This document shows positions 25,984 through 34,712 of a stretch of 64,000 nucleotides of DNA, piece by piece; position 1 is the stretch's first letter; the number at the start of each line of letters is the position of its first letter. The stretch is taken from positions 1,858,501 through 1,922,500 of the forward strand of contig NZ_CP045384.1 in the NCBI RefSeq assembly GCF_009363615.1, read 5' to 3'. The notes under the pieces are model-generated. The model saw only the letters and a program-made list of their open reading frames with translations, was not told where the DNA came from and did no database searches. Position numbers and translations under genes: made by a program. This stretch comes from Ruegeria sp. THAF33. Its GTDB lineage: Bacteria > Pseudomonadota > Alphaproteobacteria > Rhodobacterales > Rhodobacteraceae.

Positions 25984-26505
25984 TTACGCGAGCGCAGGTG
26001 GGCCGTTGCGCCGAAGCAAATGCACCGGGGTTTGATTATACACCCCTTCCCGCATCAATACATAGCCCAGCTTTTTGGCAAGCTTCTGCGACGAGGCGTT
26101 GGACGCATTCACCATCGCAACCAAAGGCCCGGGAATCACCCGGTCAAACCAGTCATGCGCTGCCTTGGCCGCCTCATACCCCAGGCCCTGCCCCTGCGCC
26201 TCGGGCGCCAGAACCCAGCCCGCCTCGGGAAAGCCGTCGAAATCATCGCCCATCTCACGGTTTCCGTAAAAGAAACCGGCCTGTCCGATCAGCTTTCGAT
26301 TCGATTGTTGCAGCACACCCCATTGTCCAAACCCGGCCATGTGCCAATGCCCGGCATTGCGCAAAAAGGAATCCCATGCCTCTCCGCGCGATCGGGGTGA
26401 GCCGCCAACATGCTGAACGACGCACGGATCTCTCCAGATCTCGGCGAACCGGTCAAAGTCCTCCGGGCGCATGGCACACAGCGTCAAACGCGCGGTATTT
26501 ATCAT
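25984..26505 (-). CDS. GNAT family N-acetyltransferase (RimJ/RimL-like)
   Basis: A 173-residue acetyltransferase of the RimJ/RimL group, using acetyl-CoA on a protein N-terminus or small amine. The INTARLTLCAMRPEDFD start, LAPEAQGQGLGYEAAKA CoA-binding motif and NASNASSQKLAKKLGY end are typical. The acceptor is unknown. ATG 26505 is used; an in-frame ATG at 26523 would add six residues and cannot be excluded. It precedes the HisA-like gene on the same strand with a gap of about 120 bases. Confidence 0.85.
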   Translation of the reverse strand: MINTARLTLCAMRPEDFDRFAEIWRDPCVVQHVGGSPRSRGEAWDSFLRNAGHWHMAGFGQWGVLQQSNRKLIGQAGFFYGNREMGDDFDGFPEAGWVLAPEAQGQGLGYEAAKAAHDWFDRVIPGPLVAMVNASNASSQKLAKKLGYVLMREGVYNQTPVHLLRRNGPPALA

Positions 26506-26606
26506 GGGAGTGGATCTTATCATGCCCTGTCCACTTTGAATTTTGCCTCAATGGAAACAGTGCGCATCCGAAAATGCACGCGCAAGCATGAATTTTGAGC
26601 GGGCAT

Positions 26607-26640
26607 AAAAAAACGGCGCCTCCGTTGCCCGGAAGCGCCG
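26607..26640 (-). terminator. Intrinsic terminator after acpP
   Basis: On the minus strand CGGCGCTTCCG and CGGAGGCGCCG pair (one G-T step) around a five-base loop and are followed by seven T residues (26607-26613). It lies 22 bases after the acpP stop. It separates acpP from the GNAT gene downstream. Confidence 0.85.
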
Positions 26641-26661
26641 CTTTTGATCAGAAGGAAACGC

Positions 26662-26895
26662 TTAGGACGCTTCGCTGATGAATTTGACCGCGTCGCCGAA
26701 GGTCTGGATGGTCTCGGCTGCGTCATCGGGGATTTCGATGCCGAACTCTTCTTCGAAGGCCATGACCAGTTCAACGGTGTCCAGGCTGTCTGCGCCCAGA
26801 TCATCGATGAAGGACGCGTTTTCCGCGACTTTATCTTCTTCAACACCCAGGTGCTCAACAACGATCTTCTTAACGCGATCTGCGACGTCGCTCAT
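26662..26895 (-). CDS. acpP: Acyl carrier protein
   Basis: A 77-residue acidic carrier that holds growing acyl chains on a 4'-phosphopantetheine arm attached to Ser37 in the [11 protein letters not shown] motif. Length and acidity are standard. A promoter at 27048-27075 and a strong terminator at 26607 suggest a mostly monocistronic, highly expressed message, downstream of fabD-fabG on the same strand. Confidence 0.98.
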   Translation of the reverse strand: MSDVADRVKKIVVEHLGVEEDKVAENASFIDDLGADSLDTVELVMAFEEEFGIEIPDDAAETIQTFGDAVKFISEAS

Positions 26896-27047
26896 GTCTA
26901 TTCCTCATTCCTTTACAGGGCGGTCTGCCCGATTCTGCCCTTGCCCGCACGGGTTGGCTTTGATTTGCCCGTTTCGGGCGGTTTGGGTACCGGCGAACCG
27001 GGAAGTCGAAGGCCGACCTGAACAACCGGCCCCGCTTAGATGCGCCG

Positions 27048-27075
27048 CCTATAGCATAGTCGACGCAAGAGGCAA
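27048..27075 (-). promoter_or_regulatory. Likely acpP promoter
   Basis: On the minus strand TTGCCT (27070-27075) and TATAGG (27048-27053) lie 16 bases apart, in the gap between the fabG stop and acpP. The message would have a leader of about 145 bases. Confidence 0.5.
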
Positions 27076-27101
27076 ACGCTTTCGCGCTGCCCCTGTGGCG
27101 A

Positions 27102-27839
27102 TCACAACATGGCCATACCACCGTTCACATGCAAGGTGCTTCCGGTAACATAACCCGCTTCGGGGCTGGCAAGATACAGAACAGCCGCTGCAATTTCTTC
27201 GGGTTCACCCATGCGGCCCGCCGGAACCTTGAGCAACAGACCCTTTTTCTGCTCCTCGGTCAGCTTCTCGGTCATTGCAGTCGTGATAAAACCCGGTGCC
27301 ACGGCATTCACGGTAATTCCGCGCGTTGCCACTTCGTGAGCCAAAGCCTTGGAAAACCCTATCATCCCGGCTTTTGACGCAGCATAGTTGGCCTGCCCCG
27401 GGTTGCCAATTGCGGCCACCACGGACGAGACATTCACGATCCGGCCCCACCGTGACTTCATCATGCCGCGGATCACACCTTTGCACAGTTTCATCGTCGA
27501 GGTCATGTTCACGTCAATAACGCTCTGCCATTCCTCATCGGACATGCGCATGAACAGGTTGTCGCGCGTGATACCCGCATTGTTCACCAGGATATCCACC
27601 GATCCCATCGCCTCGGCCGCTTGCTTTGGCAACGCTTCTACGGCTTCCGGATCGCTCAGATTGCAAGGCAACACATGCGCGCGTTCGCCCAGTTCGTCTG
27701 CCAGAGCCTGCAATGGCTCGACTCGTGTACCGGACAATCCGACCGCTGCGCCAGCACCGTGCAACGCACGTGCAATGTCGCCTCCGATACCGCCCGAAGC
27801 ACCGGTGATCAGCGCATTCTTACCTGTCAAATCAAACAT
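27102..27839 (-). CDS. fabG: 3-oxoacyl-ACP reductase
   Basis: A 245-residue short-chain dehydrogenase that reduces 3-oxoacyl-ACP with NADPH. TGASGGIG (cofactor loop), NNAGITRDN, Ser139, Tyr152 and Lys156 (NYAASK) are present; the C-terminus TGSTLHVNGGMAML is typical of FabG. It lies 42 bases after fabD on the same strand, followed by acpP, which supports a fatty-acid role over other SDR functions. Confidence 0.95.
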   Translation of the reverse strand: MFDLTGKNALITGASGGIGGDIARALHGAGAAVGLSGTRVEPLQALADELGERAHVLPCNLSDPEAVEALPKQAAEAMGSVDILVNNAGITRDNLFMRMSDEEWQSVIDVNMTSTMKLCKGVIRGMMKSRWGRIVNVSSVVAAIGNPGQANYAASKAGMIGFSKALAHEVATRGITVNAVAPGFITTAMTEKLTEEQKKGLLLKVPAGRMGEPEEIAAAVLYLASPEAGYVTGSTLHVNGGMAML

Positions 27840-27881
27840 TCGGTTTTCCTCTTGGTGCGTCGGCCACGACGCTTTTTGAGC

Positions 27882-28820
27882 TTACGATTCGGCCTGAATG
27901 GCCTTTTGAACATCTTCCGGTGTGCCCACAGCCTTGCCTGCAATGGCACGATCGATCTTGCGGATCATGCCAGACAACGCTTTGCCAGCACCGATTTCCC
28001 ACGTTTCAGTCACGCCCTGCGCGGCCATGAACTGAACGCTTTCACGCCAGCGAACCGACCCCGTCACCTGTTCCACCAGCAACTGACGTATCAGATCCGG
28101 ATCACTGACGGCTTCGGCGCGCACATTGGCCACCAAAGGCACGGAAGGCGCCTTTATCTCGACGGCAGCAAGCGCTTCCGCCATGACATCTGCCGCAGGC
28201 TGCATCAGCGCACAGTGAAATGGAGCACTTACAGGCAACATAACAGCACGTTTTGCGCCTTTTTCCTTGGCAATCTCGGCGGCACGCTCGACAGCGGCCT
28301 TGGAACCGGACACAACGACCTGGGTTGGATCATTGTCATTGGCAGCCTGACAGACCTGCCCCTGCGCGGCTTCTTCTGCAACGGCGCGCACCGCCTCCAG
28401 ATCCAATCCAAGAATGGCCGCCATTGCGCCCTCTCCCACCGGTACGGCACTTTGCATTGCCAGACCGCGGGTGCGCAGCAAGCGCGCGGTATCCGCAACC
28501 GACAAAGCCCCCGCAGCCGCAAGGGCCGAGTATTCACCCAAGGAATGACCCGCCACGAAAGTCGCCTGACCAACCGAAACGCCTTCGGCTTCCAGCGCAC
28601 GCATTGCCGCCATGGATGTCGCCATAAGAGCAGGCTGGGCGTTCTGAGTCAGCGTCAAGTCGGCGATGTCGCCTTCCCAGATCATGCTGCTCAGCTTCTC
28701 TCCCAGTGCCTCGTCCACCTCATCGAAGACGGCCTGCGCCGCCGGATAGGCATCGGCCAGTGCTTTGCCCATACCGATGGTCTGGGCGCCCTGCCCCGGA
28801 AAAACGAACGCGAGTGTCAT
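27882..28820 (-). CDS. fabD: Malonyl CoA-ACP transacylase
   Basis: A 312-residue transferase that loads malonyl groups onto ACP. The active-site serine is Ser93 in GHSLGEYSAL, the opening FVFPGQGAQ motif is clear, and the later conserved His lies in SAPFHCALM. The ATG at 28820 is the natural start; the frame is open upstream to 28925 without similarity. It heads the fabD-fabG-acpP run. Confidence 0.96.
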   Translation of the reverse strand: MTLAFVFPGQGAQTIGMGKALADAYPAAQAVFDEVDEALGEKLSSMIWEGDIADLTLTQNAQPALMATSMAAMRALEAEGVSVGQATFVAGHSLGEYSALAAAGALSVADTARLLRTRGLAMQSAVPVGEGAMAAILGLDLEAVRAVAEEAAQGQVCQAANDNDPTQVVVSGSKAAVERAAEIAKEKGAKRAVMLPVSAPFHCALMQPAADVMAEALAAVEIKAPSVPLVANVRAEAVSDPDLIRQLLVEQVTGSVRWRESVQFMAAQGVTETWEIGAGKALSGMIRKIDRAIAGKAVGTPEDVQKAIQAES

Positions 28821-28994
28821 TGCAACCTCATGGATGATGTCAGGTTGCGGCGGGGTGTAAACTGACTGATCGTCTGGCACAAGCATTGCCTGTGTTCTGC
28901 ATTCTGGCACCTTGGCTGTGCACAAGCGCTTACTTGTGCCGACTTCCGATAACCTTAACTTGGGCGCAGCAAAGAATCTCGGAGCGTTGCACCC

Positions 28995-30221
28995 ATGGCC
29001 TCGACCAATTCCTTCTCAAGCTACGGAAGTGTCGCAAAGACGTTTCACTGGCTCACCGCGTTGCTGATCTTCACGGCCCTGCCGCTCGGCTGGATCGCGG
29101 ACAATCTGGCCCACGCCGTGTTACATGCCTCCACAGCCCCAAGCGAGGCCGAAATCGCACGCGCGGCGCGCCTGTTCTCATTGCACAAAACCGTAGGCGT
29201 CACCGTGTTCTTCGTTGCTTTGGCTCGGATAATGTGGGCCTTCACGCAAACCAAGCCCGGCCTGCTGAATGCCGACAACAAGCCCGAGGCTTTTGCCGCC
29301 GAAACTGTCCACTGGCTTCTTTATGGGTCACTGGTGCTTGTGCCACTGACCGGTTGGGTGCACCACGCCGCAACCGAAGGGTTTGCTCCAATCCTCTGGC
29401 CCTTCGGCCAAAACCTGCCTTTTGTACCGAAATCAACCATTGTGGCCGAGGTGACAGGCGTTCTGCATTGGCTGTTCATGTGGACGCTTGTCGGCGCGCT
29501 GGTCCTGCACGTTGCCGGAGCGTTGAAGCATCACATCATAGACAAAGACAGCACGTTGCGCAGGATGTTGCCGGGTGGGTCAGATGCACCGGAGCCTCCA
29601 CACCAGCATCATTCCCTTGTGCCCGCAGTCGCCGCGGTGGCCGTTTGGGCGCTTGTCCTCACCGGTGGCTGGGTCTCTGGCGAATTTGCGCGTGAGGCCG
29701 ACGATGATGACGCCGACGTCCAACTGGCCGAGGTGCAATCAGACTGGCAGGTTCAGAACGGCACCCTGTCCATCACGATTTCCCAATTGGGCAGCCCGGT
29801 CACCGGCTCGTTTTCCGACTGGACAGCCGCAATTGCTTTTGACGACCCGGCCGAGCCTGGCCCGGCCGGGTCCGTCGAGGTCACGATCGCAATAGGTTCT
29901 CTCAGCCTCGGAACCGTAACCGAACAGGCCATGGGTGCGGATTTCTTCAACAACGCCCAGTTTCCGACGGCCCAGTTCACGGCTGACCTTTTCAAAACCG
30001 AAAGCGGATATGAGGCACGCGGACCACTGACAATCCGCGACAAGACGATCGATATTATACTCCCGTTTTCACTGGAGCTTGAGGACGACACCGCGACCAT
30101 GACAGGCTCGGTTGATCTAAACAGGCTGGATTTCGGCATCGGCGCATCGCAGCCCACCGAAGATTCGCTCGGCTTCACCGTCACCGTCGCTGTGGAACTC
30201 GCCGCGTCCCGCAGTCAGTGA
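28995..30221 (+). CDS. Cytochrome b561-YceI fusion protein
   Basis: A 408-residue protein with two parts. Residues about 8-205 form a cytochrome b561 domain: four membrane helices with His18 (FHWL), His in LHKTVG, His in LHWLFMW and HVAGALKHH as likely heme ligands. After another hydrophobic segment at about 208-230, residues about 245-405 are a YceI lipocalin-like domain (FNNAQFPTAQFTADLF, RGPLTIRDKT) in the periplasm. YceI domains bind isoprenoid lipids, so a membrane quinone or isoprenoid redox function is plausible but inferred. A separate YceI gene follows convergently. Confidence 0.88.
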   Translation: MASTNSFSSYGSVAKTFHWLTALLIFTALPLGWIADNLAHAVLHASTAPSEAEIARAARLFSLHKTVGVTVFFVALARIMWAFTQTKPGLLNADNKPEAFAAETVHWLLYGSLVLVPLTGWVHHAATEGFAPILWPFGQNLPFVPKSTIVAEVTGVLHWLFMWTLVGALVLHVAGALKHHIIDKDSTLRRMLPGGSDAPEPPHQHHSLVPAVAAVAVWALVLTGGWVSGEFAREADDDDADVQLAEVQSDWQVQNGTLSITISQLGSPVTGSFSDWTAAIAFDDPAEPGPAGSVEVTIAIGSLSLGTVTEQAMGADFFNNAQFPTAQFTADLFKTESGYEARGPLTIRDKTIDIILPFSLELEDDTATMTGSVDLNRLDFGIGASQPTEDSLGFTVTVAVELAASRSQ

Positions 30222-30233
30222 TGCCAAATAAAC

Positions 30234-30263
30234 ACCGCCGGTGACAGGATCACCGGCGGTTTT
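30234..30263 (+). terminator. Terminator between the b561-YceI and YceI genes
   Basis: An 11-bp inverted repeat, ACCGCCGGTGA at 30234-30244 and its complement at 30250-30260, followed by TTT on the plus strand. The convergent YceI gene ends 20 bases further on, so it may serve both directions. Confidence 0.75.
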
Positions 30264-30282
30264 CGTGTTCGCCGTCTTGCGC

Positions 30283-30855
30283 TTATTCGGCTTTTTGCGC
30301 TTCGACCGAGATCTGCACCTGCACTTCGTCACTGACAAACGGTGCGAACTGGCCCAGATCAAATTCACTGCGGACAAGGGTCGTGGTGGCGTCGAAACCG
30401 GCCCATGGCTTGTTCGCCATTGGATGGGTATCAACCTTGTTCAGTTTGGCATCCAGAACAACGGATTTGGTCACGCCGTTCATGGTGAGGTCGCCGGTGA
30501 TCTTGGCAGTGTTTTCACCGGTCACTTCGATACCCGTCGAGGTAAAGGTGATCAGGTCGCCCTCGGTCGCACCAAAGAAATCCTCGGTCATGAAGTGATC
30601 TTCACGCGGCTTCCAGCCGGTGAACATTTCCAATACCGGCATCGACACGCTCACGCTGGAAGCGGCGGGATTTTCCTGATCAAACATGATCTCGCCCTCA
30701 AAGCCCGAGAACATGCCGGTTGTGGTTGAAAAGCCCAGGTGGTCATAGCTGAAGACAACCTGGCTGTGGCTCGGGTCCAGCACGTATTTCTCGGCGCTGG
30801 CGAATGCCGTGGTCGCCGATACGGCCAGTGCAGCAGCAAGAAGGGTGGATTTCAT
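30283..30855 (-). CDS. YceI family periplasmic protein
   Basis: A 190-residue protein: signal peptide of about 21 residues (LLAAALAVSATTAFA), then a complete YceI lipocalin-like beta barrel with the typical LDPSHSQVVFSYDHLGFS opening. YceI proteins bind a polyisoprenoid and are often stress induced. It is convergent with the cytochrome b561-YceI fusion, whose second domain is the same family; the pair may share a ligand. Confidence 0.9.
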   Translation of the reverse strand: MKSTLLAAALAVSATTAFASAEKYVLDPSHSQVVFSYDHLGFSTTTGMFSGFEGEIMFDQENPAASSVSVSMPVLEMFTGWKPREDHFMTEDFFGATEGDLITFTSTGIEVTGENTAKITGDLTMNGVTKSVVLDAKLNKVDTHPMANKPWAGFDATTTLVRSEFDLGQFAPFVSDEVQVQISVEAQKAE

Positions 30856-30904
30856 AACAATCTCCGCGTTTTTGTGAACGCAACCCGGCAGGGTTGCTCA
30901 CAAA

Positions 30905-30930
30905 CAAAATGTGCCGCCTGTCGGCGGCAC
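30905..30930 (-). terminator. Hairpin after the two-helix membrane protein gene
   Basis: GTGCCGCC (30911-30918) and GGCGGCAC (30923-30930) form an 8-bp stem with a four-base loop; on the minus strand ATTTTGTTTG follows. It lies about 50 bases after the stop of the gene at 30981. Confidence 0.6.
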
Positions 30931-30980
30931 ACAACCTTTTTCGAGTCACAACATCTGTTCCTTTTTGAACAGAACAAAGT

Positions 30981-31499
30981 TCAGCCGAAAATTGTTACGC
31001 TCTTGCTCAGTTGCCCTTTCAGCGCTCGGCTGACATCCGCCGATTCAAGGGGCAGCTTCATCAAAAGGCTCCCGTCCACATCAAACAAGTGGACTTCGTT
31101 TTCTTCAAAACGTGCACCACCCAGCGAGTCATAGCTGCGGCGAAGCACCGTCTGAGGGCGTCCGTCTTCGTTCTTTTGCAGAACACGGACTTCGCGGCGG
31201 ATCGGGTCGAAATAGGCATCCGGGCGCTGATCAAGAACTTCAATTGTCAGCAAACTGACACCGACGATCAGAAACAGCATGGATGCCACCATCTTGATCG
31301 GCCAGACATCTGCACCCACGATCGAACCCGGCATCAGCCACATCGAAAACGCCGAAAAGATCAGGAACGCTCCGACCAACCGCGCCAGGATCAAACGGGC
31401 CTTCCAGTTTGGCGCGAAGGCAATCATTACCGGCACCGAATGCTCAAAGCGCGAGCCTGCCGCCTCTTCCCGGTATGTGTTTGTATTGGTCGCGGTCAT
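30981..31499 (-). CDS. Membrane protein of unknown function, two helices
   Basis: A 172-residue protein with two adjacent membrane helices (about 35-57 and 68-87) and a soluble C-terminal domain of about 80 residues that starts FDPIRREVRVLQ and contains a RRSYDSLGGARFEENEVHLF segment. It resembles bacterial two-helix proteins with a PH-like or small beta domain, but I do not recognise a named family. It is divergent from rpsF and followed by its own hairpin terminator. Confidence 0.7.
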   Translation of the reverse strand: MTATNTNTYREEAAGSRFEHSVPVMIAFAPNWKARLILARLVGAFLIFSAFSMWLMPGSIVGADVWPIKMVASMLFLIVGVSLLTIEVLDQRPDAYFDPIRREVRVLQKNEDGRPQTVLRRSYDSLGGARFEENEVHLFDVDGSLLMKLPLESADVSRALKGQLSKSVTIFG

Positions 31500-31647
31500 A
31501 ACACTTCACCTTTTATCAGGTTACTGTCGAATTTCTGTTTGGTCCGGGTAACGTCCGGTATGCAAAACAACTTTGAGCCGAAAAGCGTCAGCATTTGGGC
31601 GGCCCAAAGGAAATTGGGCGGCGTCTCAAAGGCATATGTGGCGGGGC

Positions 31648-31675
31648 TTGCTCCTGCGGTTCAAACGTGTATACG
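31648..31675 (+). promoter_or_regulatory. Possible rpsF operon promoter
   Basis: TTGCTC (31648-31653) and TATACG (31670-31675) are 16 bases apart, about 100 bases before rpsF. A TTGACA nearer the gene (31762) has no room for a -10 and is not used. Confidence 0.35.
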
Positions 31676-31782
31676 GGGCCATCCTTCGCAATCAGATGAA
31701 TCGCGCAGCCTCTCGTGGCAGGGTCGCGGAGGACCGGATGGCCCCGCCTATGAAATGCGCCTTGACATAAACAGGAGTGCAC

Positions 31783-32136
31783 ATGCCACTGTATGAGCAT
31801 GTAATGATCGCGCGTCAGGATCTGTCCAACGCGCAGGCGGAAAGCCTCGTCGAACATTTCGGCACCGTTCTGGCTGACAACGGCGGCAAGCTTGTCGACA
31901 GCGAGTACTGGGGCGTCAAGACGATGGCCTACAAGATCAACAAGAACCGCAAAGGCCACTACGCCTTCCTGAAAACCGACGCGCCCTCGGGTGCGGTTCA
32001 GGAAATGGAACGCCTGATGCGCCTGCATGATGACGTCATGCGCGTTCTGACCATCAAGGTTGACGGTCACGAAGACGGCCCGTCGGTTCAGATGCAGAAG
32101 CGTGACGAACGTGGCGACCGCCGCGAGCGTCGTTGA
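31783..32136 (+). CDS. rpsF: 30S ribosomal protein S6
   Basis: A 117-residue S6, which binds 16S rRNA with S18. MPLYEHVMIARQDLS and YWGVKTMAYKINKNRKGHYA are typical. ACAGGAG five bases before ATG 31783 fixes the start; the open frame begins two codons earlier at GTG 31777. It leads the rpsF-rpsR-rplI operon. Confidence 0.97.
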   Translation: MPLYEHVMIARQDLSNAQAESLVEHFGTVLADNGGKLVDSEYWGVKTMAYKINKNRKGHYAFLKTDAPSGAVQEMERLMRLHDDVMRVLTIKVDGHEDGPSVQMQKRDERGDRRERR

Positions 32137-32164
32137 TCACCGCCTGAGGAAAGGACACTAAACC

Positions 32165-32392
32165 ATGGCCGCAAAACCATTTTTCCGCCGCCGTAAGGTC
32201 TGCCCGTTCTCGGGTGAGAACGCGCCGAAAATCGACTACAAAGACACTCGTCTGCTGCAGCGCTACATCTCTGAGCGTGGCAAGATCGTACCTTCGCGCA
32301 TCACCGCCGTTTCGGCGAAAAAGCAGCGTGAACTGGCCCGTGCTATCAAGCGCGCCCGCTTCCTCGCCCTGCTGCCCTACGCCGTGAAGTAA
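32165..32392 (+). CDS. rpsR: 30S ribosomal protein S18
   Basis: A 75-residue S18, partner of S6 on the 30S platform. [18 protein letters not shown] and [21 protein letters not shown] are diagnostic. It is 28 bases after rpsF and 12 bases before rplI, in the usual operon order. A GGAAAGG-type ribosome site precedes it. Confidence 0.98.
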   Translation: MAAKPFFRRRKVCPFSGENAPKIDYKDTRLLQRYISERGKIVPSRITAVSAKKQRELARAIKRARFLALLPYAVK

Positions 32393-32404
32393 GGAGAGAC
32401 TGAC

Positions 32405-33025
32405 ATGCAAGTTATCCTTCTGGAACGCGTTGCGAAACTGGGTCAAATGGGCGACGTCGTTGACGTCAAGCCCGGCTACGCCCGCAACTTCCTGCTGCCT
32501 CAGGGCAAAGCTCTGAGCGCCTCGGACGCCAACATCGCGTCGTTCGAAGCCCAGAAAGCGCAGCTTGAGGCACGCAACCTGGAAACCAAGAAAGAGGCTG
32601 AAGCACTGGCTGAAAAGCTGGACGGACAGCAGTTCATCGTGATTCGCTCGGCATCGGATGCTGGCGCTCTGTACGGCTCGGTCACCCCGCGTGACGCCGC
32701 AGAGGCTGCAACCGAAGCCGGTTTCACCGTCGACAAAAAGCAGGTTGTTCTGGTCAATCCGATCAAGGAACTGGGTCTGCACTCGGTTGCAGTCAAGCTG
32801 CACCCCGAAGTCGAAGTTGAAATCAAGATGAACGTGGCGCGTTCGGAAGAAGAAGCCGAACTTCAGGCCTCGGGCAAATCGATCCAGGAACTGGCCGCCG
32901 AAGAAGAAGCAGCCGCTGAATTCGAGATCGCCGAACTGTTCGACGACATCGGCTCGGCCGCATCCGAGGACGAAGAGCTGGCTGCGGAAGCCGCTCCTGC
33001 CGAGGAAGACGAAGCCAAAGCCTGA
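32405..33025 (+). CDS. rplI: 50S ribosomal protein L9
   Basis: A 206-residue L9, longer than the roughly 150 residues of E. coli. The N-terminal RNA-binding domain ([17 protein letters not shown]), connecting helix and C-terminal domain ([11 protein letters not shown]) are complete by about residue 150. The remaining tail of about 55 residues is very acidic, rich in Glu and Ala. Such tails are known in alphaproteobacterial L9. The last gene of the operon, followed by a terminator. Confidence 0.97.
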   Translation: MQVILLERVAKLGQMGDVVDVKPGYARNFLLPQGKALSASDANIASFEAQKAQLEARNLETKKEAEALAEKLDGQQFIVIRSASDAGALYGSVTPRDAAEAATEAGFTVDKKQVVLVNPIKELGLHSVAVKLHPEVEVEIKMNVARSEEEAELQASGKSIQELAAEEEAAAEFEIAELFDDIGSAASEDEELAAEAAPAEEDEAKA

Positions 33026-33049
33026 TCCGGCAAGGTTTCAAGCAAAACA

Positions 33050-33077
33050 AAGGCCGTGCTTCAGCGCGGCCTTTTTT
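33050..33077 (+). terminator. Terminator of the rpsF-rpsR-rplI operon
   Basis: AAGGCCG-type stem (33050-33057) pairs with GCGGCCTT and is followed by six T residues. It lies about 25 bases after the rplI stop. Confidence 0.85.
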
Positions 33078-33181
33078 CTTGTCTCCGAGCCAAACCAGCA
33101 AATTTTAGCCCAACTCCATCCATAATCTTGCAGCCAAATACTCAGGCCATATCATTGCAACTCGAAACCCCGGAGAAACGT

Positions 33182-33667
33182 ATGCCCCTGTTCACCCGTC
33201 GCAATCTCATGGCACTCTTACTGACAGCCCCGTTGGTTGCCTGCGGTGCAGGAGAAGTATCCAAGGCGGAGACACAACAATTCAATCCTCCGCTCTATCC
33301 AAACGAAACGCCGGAACTTCGCGCGTCGATCAACAAATGGGCGGACCACTACGAGCTTCCGCGAGAGCTTGTTCACAAGCTTGCTATTCGTGAAAGCACG
33401 CATCGCCCCTGGGCGGTCAACCGACCCTATTATGGGTTGTTGCAAATCCTCCCGGCCACCGCGCGATCCATGGGATACACCGGAAACGCCAAAGGCTTGT
33501 TGGACGCGGACACCAACCTTGAGTTCGCCGGGAAATACCTTCGTGGCGCCTGGCTTTTGTCTGATGGCAACCAGGATCGTGCCATATTTCTTTATGCCAA
33601 GGGCTTTTACCCCGAGGCCAAAGCGCGCGGATTGTTGGTGGAAACTGGGCTGAAACCCGCCAACTGA
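33182..33667 (+). CDS. SLT-type lytic transglycosylase lipoprotein
   Basis: A 161-residue protein with a lipoprotein signal (LVAC lipobox, lipidated Cys21) and one SLT goose-lysozyme-like domain at about 48-150. The likely catalytic Glu is Glu71 in IREST; YYGLLQILPATARSMGY is the usual second motif. It would cut peptidoglycan glycan strands from the periplasmic face of a membrane. GGAG six bases before ATG 33182 sets the start; the frame continues upstream through the rplI terminator and is not coding there. It lies upstream of luxR but shares no obvious operon with it. Confidence 0.88.
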   Translation: MPLFTRRNLMALLLTAPLVACGAGEVSKAETQQFNPPLYPNETPELRASINKWADHYELPRELVHKLAIRESTHRPWAVNRPYYGLLQILPATARSMGYTGNAKGLLDADTNLEFAGKYLRGAWLLSDGNQDRAIFLYAKGFYPEAKARGLLVETGLKPAN

Positions 33668-33903
33668 CGGTGATTAGCGTCAGAAAGCCGCGTGAAATTA
33701 GCACTTTTTGCCGAATAGTGACAAAAATGTTCTATTGAATGTCTCATTATTTGGAATTGCGCAGACAATTAGTACCTCGCCTTGTCATGTTTAGGAAAGT
33801 ATGGTGTTCTGGCTCGGTGAGGTAAACGGGTTCCACTCTGTGTTATATGCATGCTCGACGACACCATCGGGCTGTAAGATGGGCCGCAGCTGGTAGGCAC
33901 CAC

Positions 33904-34605
33904 ATGGAAATTGTCGATCTGAGCACTCTGCCGGATTCAGAAGTTCGATACACCGAATTTCTAAGGCAAATCTGTGAGAAGCATGATATGGATCATGCTG
34001 CTTATGCTGGCATGAACCCTGCTGCCGGCACGGTTGCCGGCTTTGTTACCTATGACGACGCATGGAATGAGCACTACCAAAACCAGGGTCTGATCATGAT
34101 TGATCCGACCATCCATATGGCCCGCCGCAGCATCGCGCCAGTGGATTGGAGCCGACTTGAGCGCAGCCCCGACTTCCAACGTGTATTCCGGGATGCCCAT
34201 GATTTTGGATTGCCAAACCAAGGCGTTACAATTCCCGTGCGGGGTCCATACGGAGATATCGGCCTGCTGAGCGCAACGCGCAATTGCAGCAAAGAGGAAT
34301 GGCGCAAGCTATACACGCATGTCATCAGTGACTTGCAATCGATGGCAGTGCACATCCATGACAATGTGGTTTCCTCAGACGAATTGACCAGCGCGCTGTA
34401 TCATCCAACACTTTCCAGACGTGAGACAGAGATCTTGCAGTGGGTTGCGGCAGGGAAATCGCAGCAGGACATCGGCGATATTTTGTCCATTTCGCACCGA
34501 ACCGTAGAAGTGCACTTGCGTTCCAGTCGAGAAAAGCTTAGTGCGCTGACCACCCCTCAGGCCGTTGGCCGGGCGATTGCAATTGGGCTTATTACCCCAA
34601 GTTAA
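33904..34605 (+). CDS. luxR: LuxR-type autoinducer-binding transcriptional regulator
   Basis: A 233-residue quorum-sensing regulator. Residues about 15-160 form the acyl-homoserine-lactone binding domain (Trp and Asp residues in the WNEHYQNQGLIMIDPT and APVDWSRL segments); residues about 168-230 form the LuxR helix-turn-helix (LSRRETEILQWVAAGKSQQ, SHRTVEVHLR). GTAGG six bases before ATG 33904 favours this start over 33847. The luxI-type gene follows 107 bases downstream on the same strand. Cognate pairing is inferred from this adjacency. Confidence 0.92.
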   Translation: MEIVDLSTLPDSEVRYTEFLRQICEKHDMDHAAYAGMNPAAGTVAGFVTYDDAWNEHYQNQGLIMIDPTIHMARRSIAPVDWSRLERSPDFQRVFRDAHDFGLPNQGVTIPVRGPYGDIGLLSATRNCSKEEWRKLYTHVISDLQSMAVHIHDNVVSSDELTSALYHPTLSRRETEILQWVAAGKSQQDIGDILSISHRTVEVHLRSSREKLSALTTPQAVGRAIAIGLITPS

Positions 34606-34668
34606 ACAAAAAAAACGCAAAATTTCGCCAAAATACGGGAAACCCCCAATAGAAAAATCCCCTGTGTC

Positions 34669-34688
34669 CGGTAACGTCTAAGTTACCG
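34669..34688 (+). promoter_or_regulatory. Lux-box-like operator in front of luxI
   Basis: A 20-bp inverted repeat: CGGTAAC (34669-34675), six-base spacer, GTTACCG (34682-34688). Both 7-base arms are perfect. The size is that of a lux box, although the bases differ from the Vibrio type. Its centre is only 34 bases before the luxI ATG, so it cannot sit at the usual -42 of a transcript that includes this start. It may overlap the core promoter or lie in the leader. Confidence 0.65.
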
Positions 34689-34712
34689 AACAACCACTCG
34701 AAGGGGGAAGAA

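Noticed and set aside
31541..31562. A GGTAACGTC word shared with the luxI operator region, near the divergent starts of the 30981 gene and rpsF.
   Set aside because: The flanking arms do not form a comparable inverted repeat, so it is not a second lux box on the evidence here.
31588..32070. A 160-codon minus-strand frame across the rpsF region.
   Set aside because: It overlaps rpsF almost fully in antisense and has no ribosome site.
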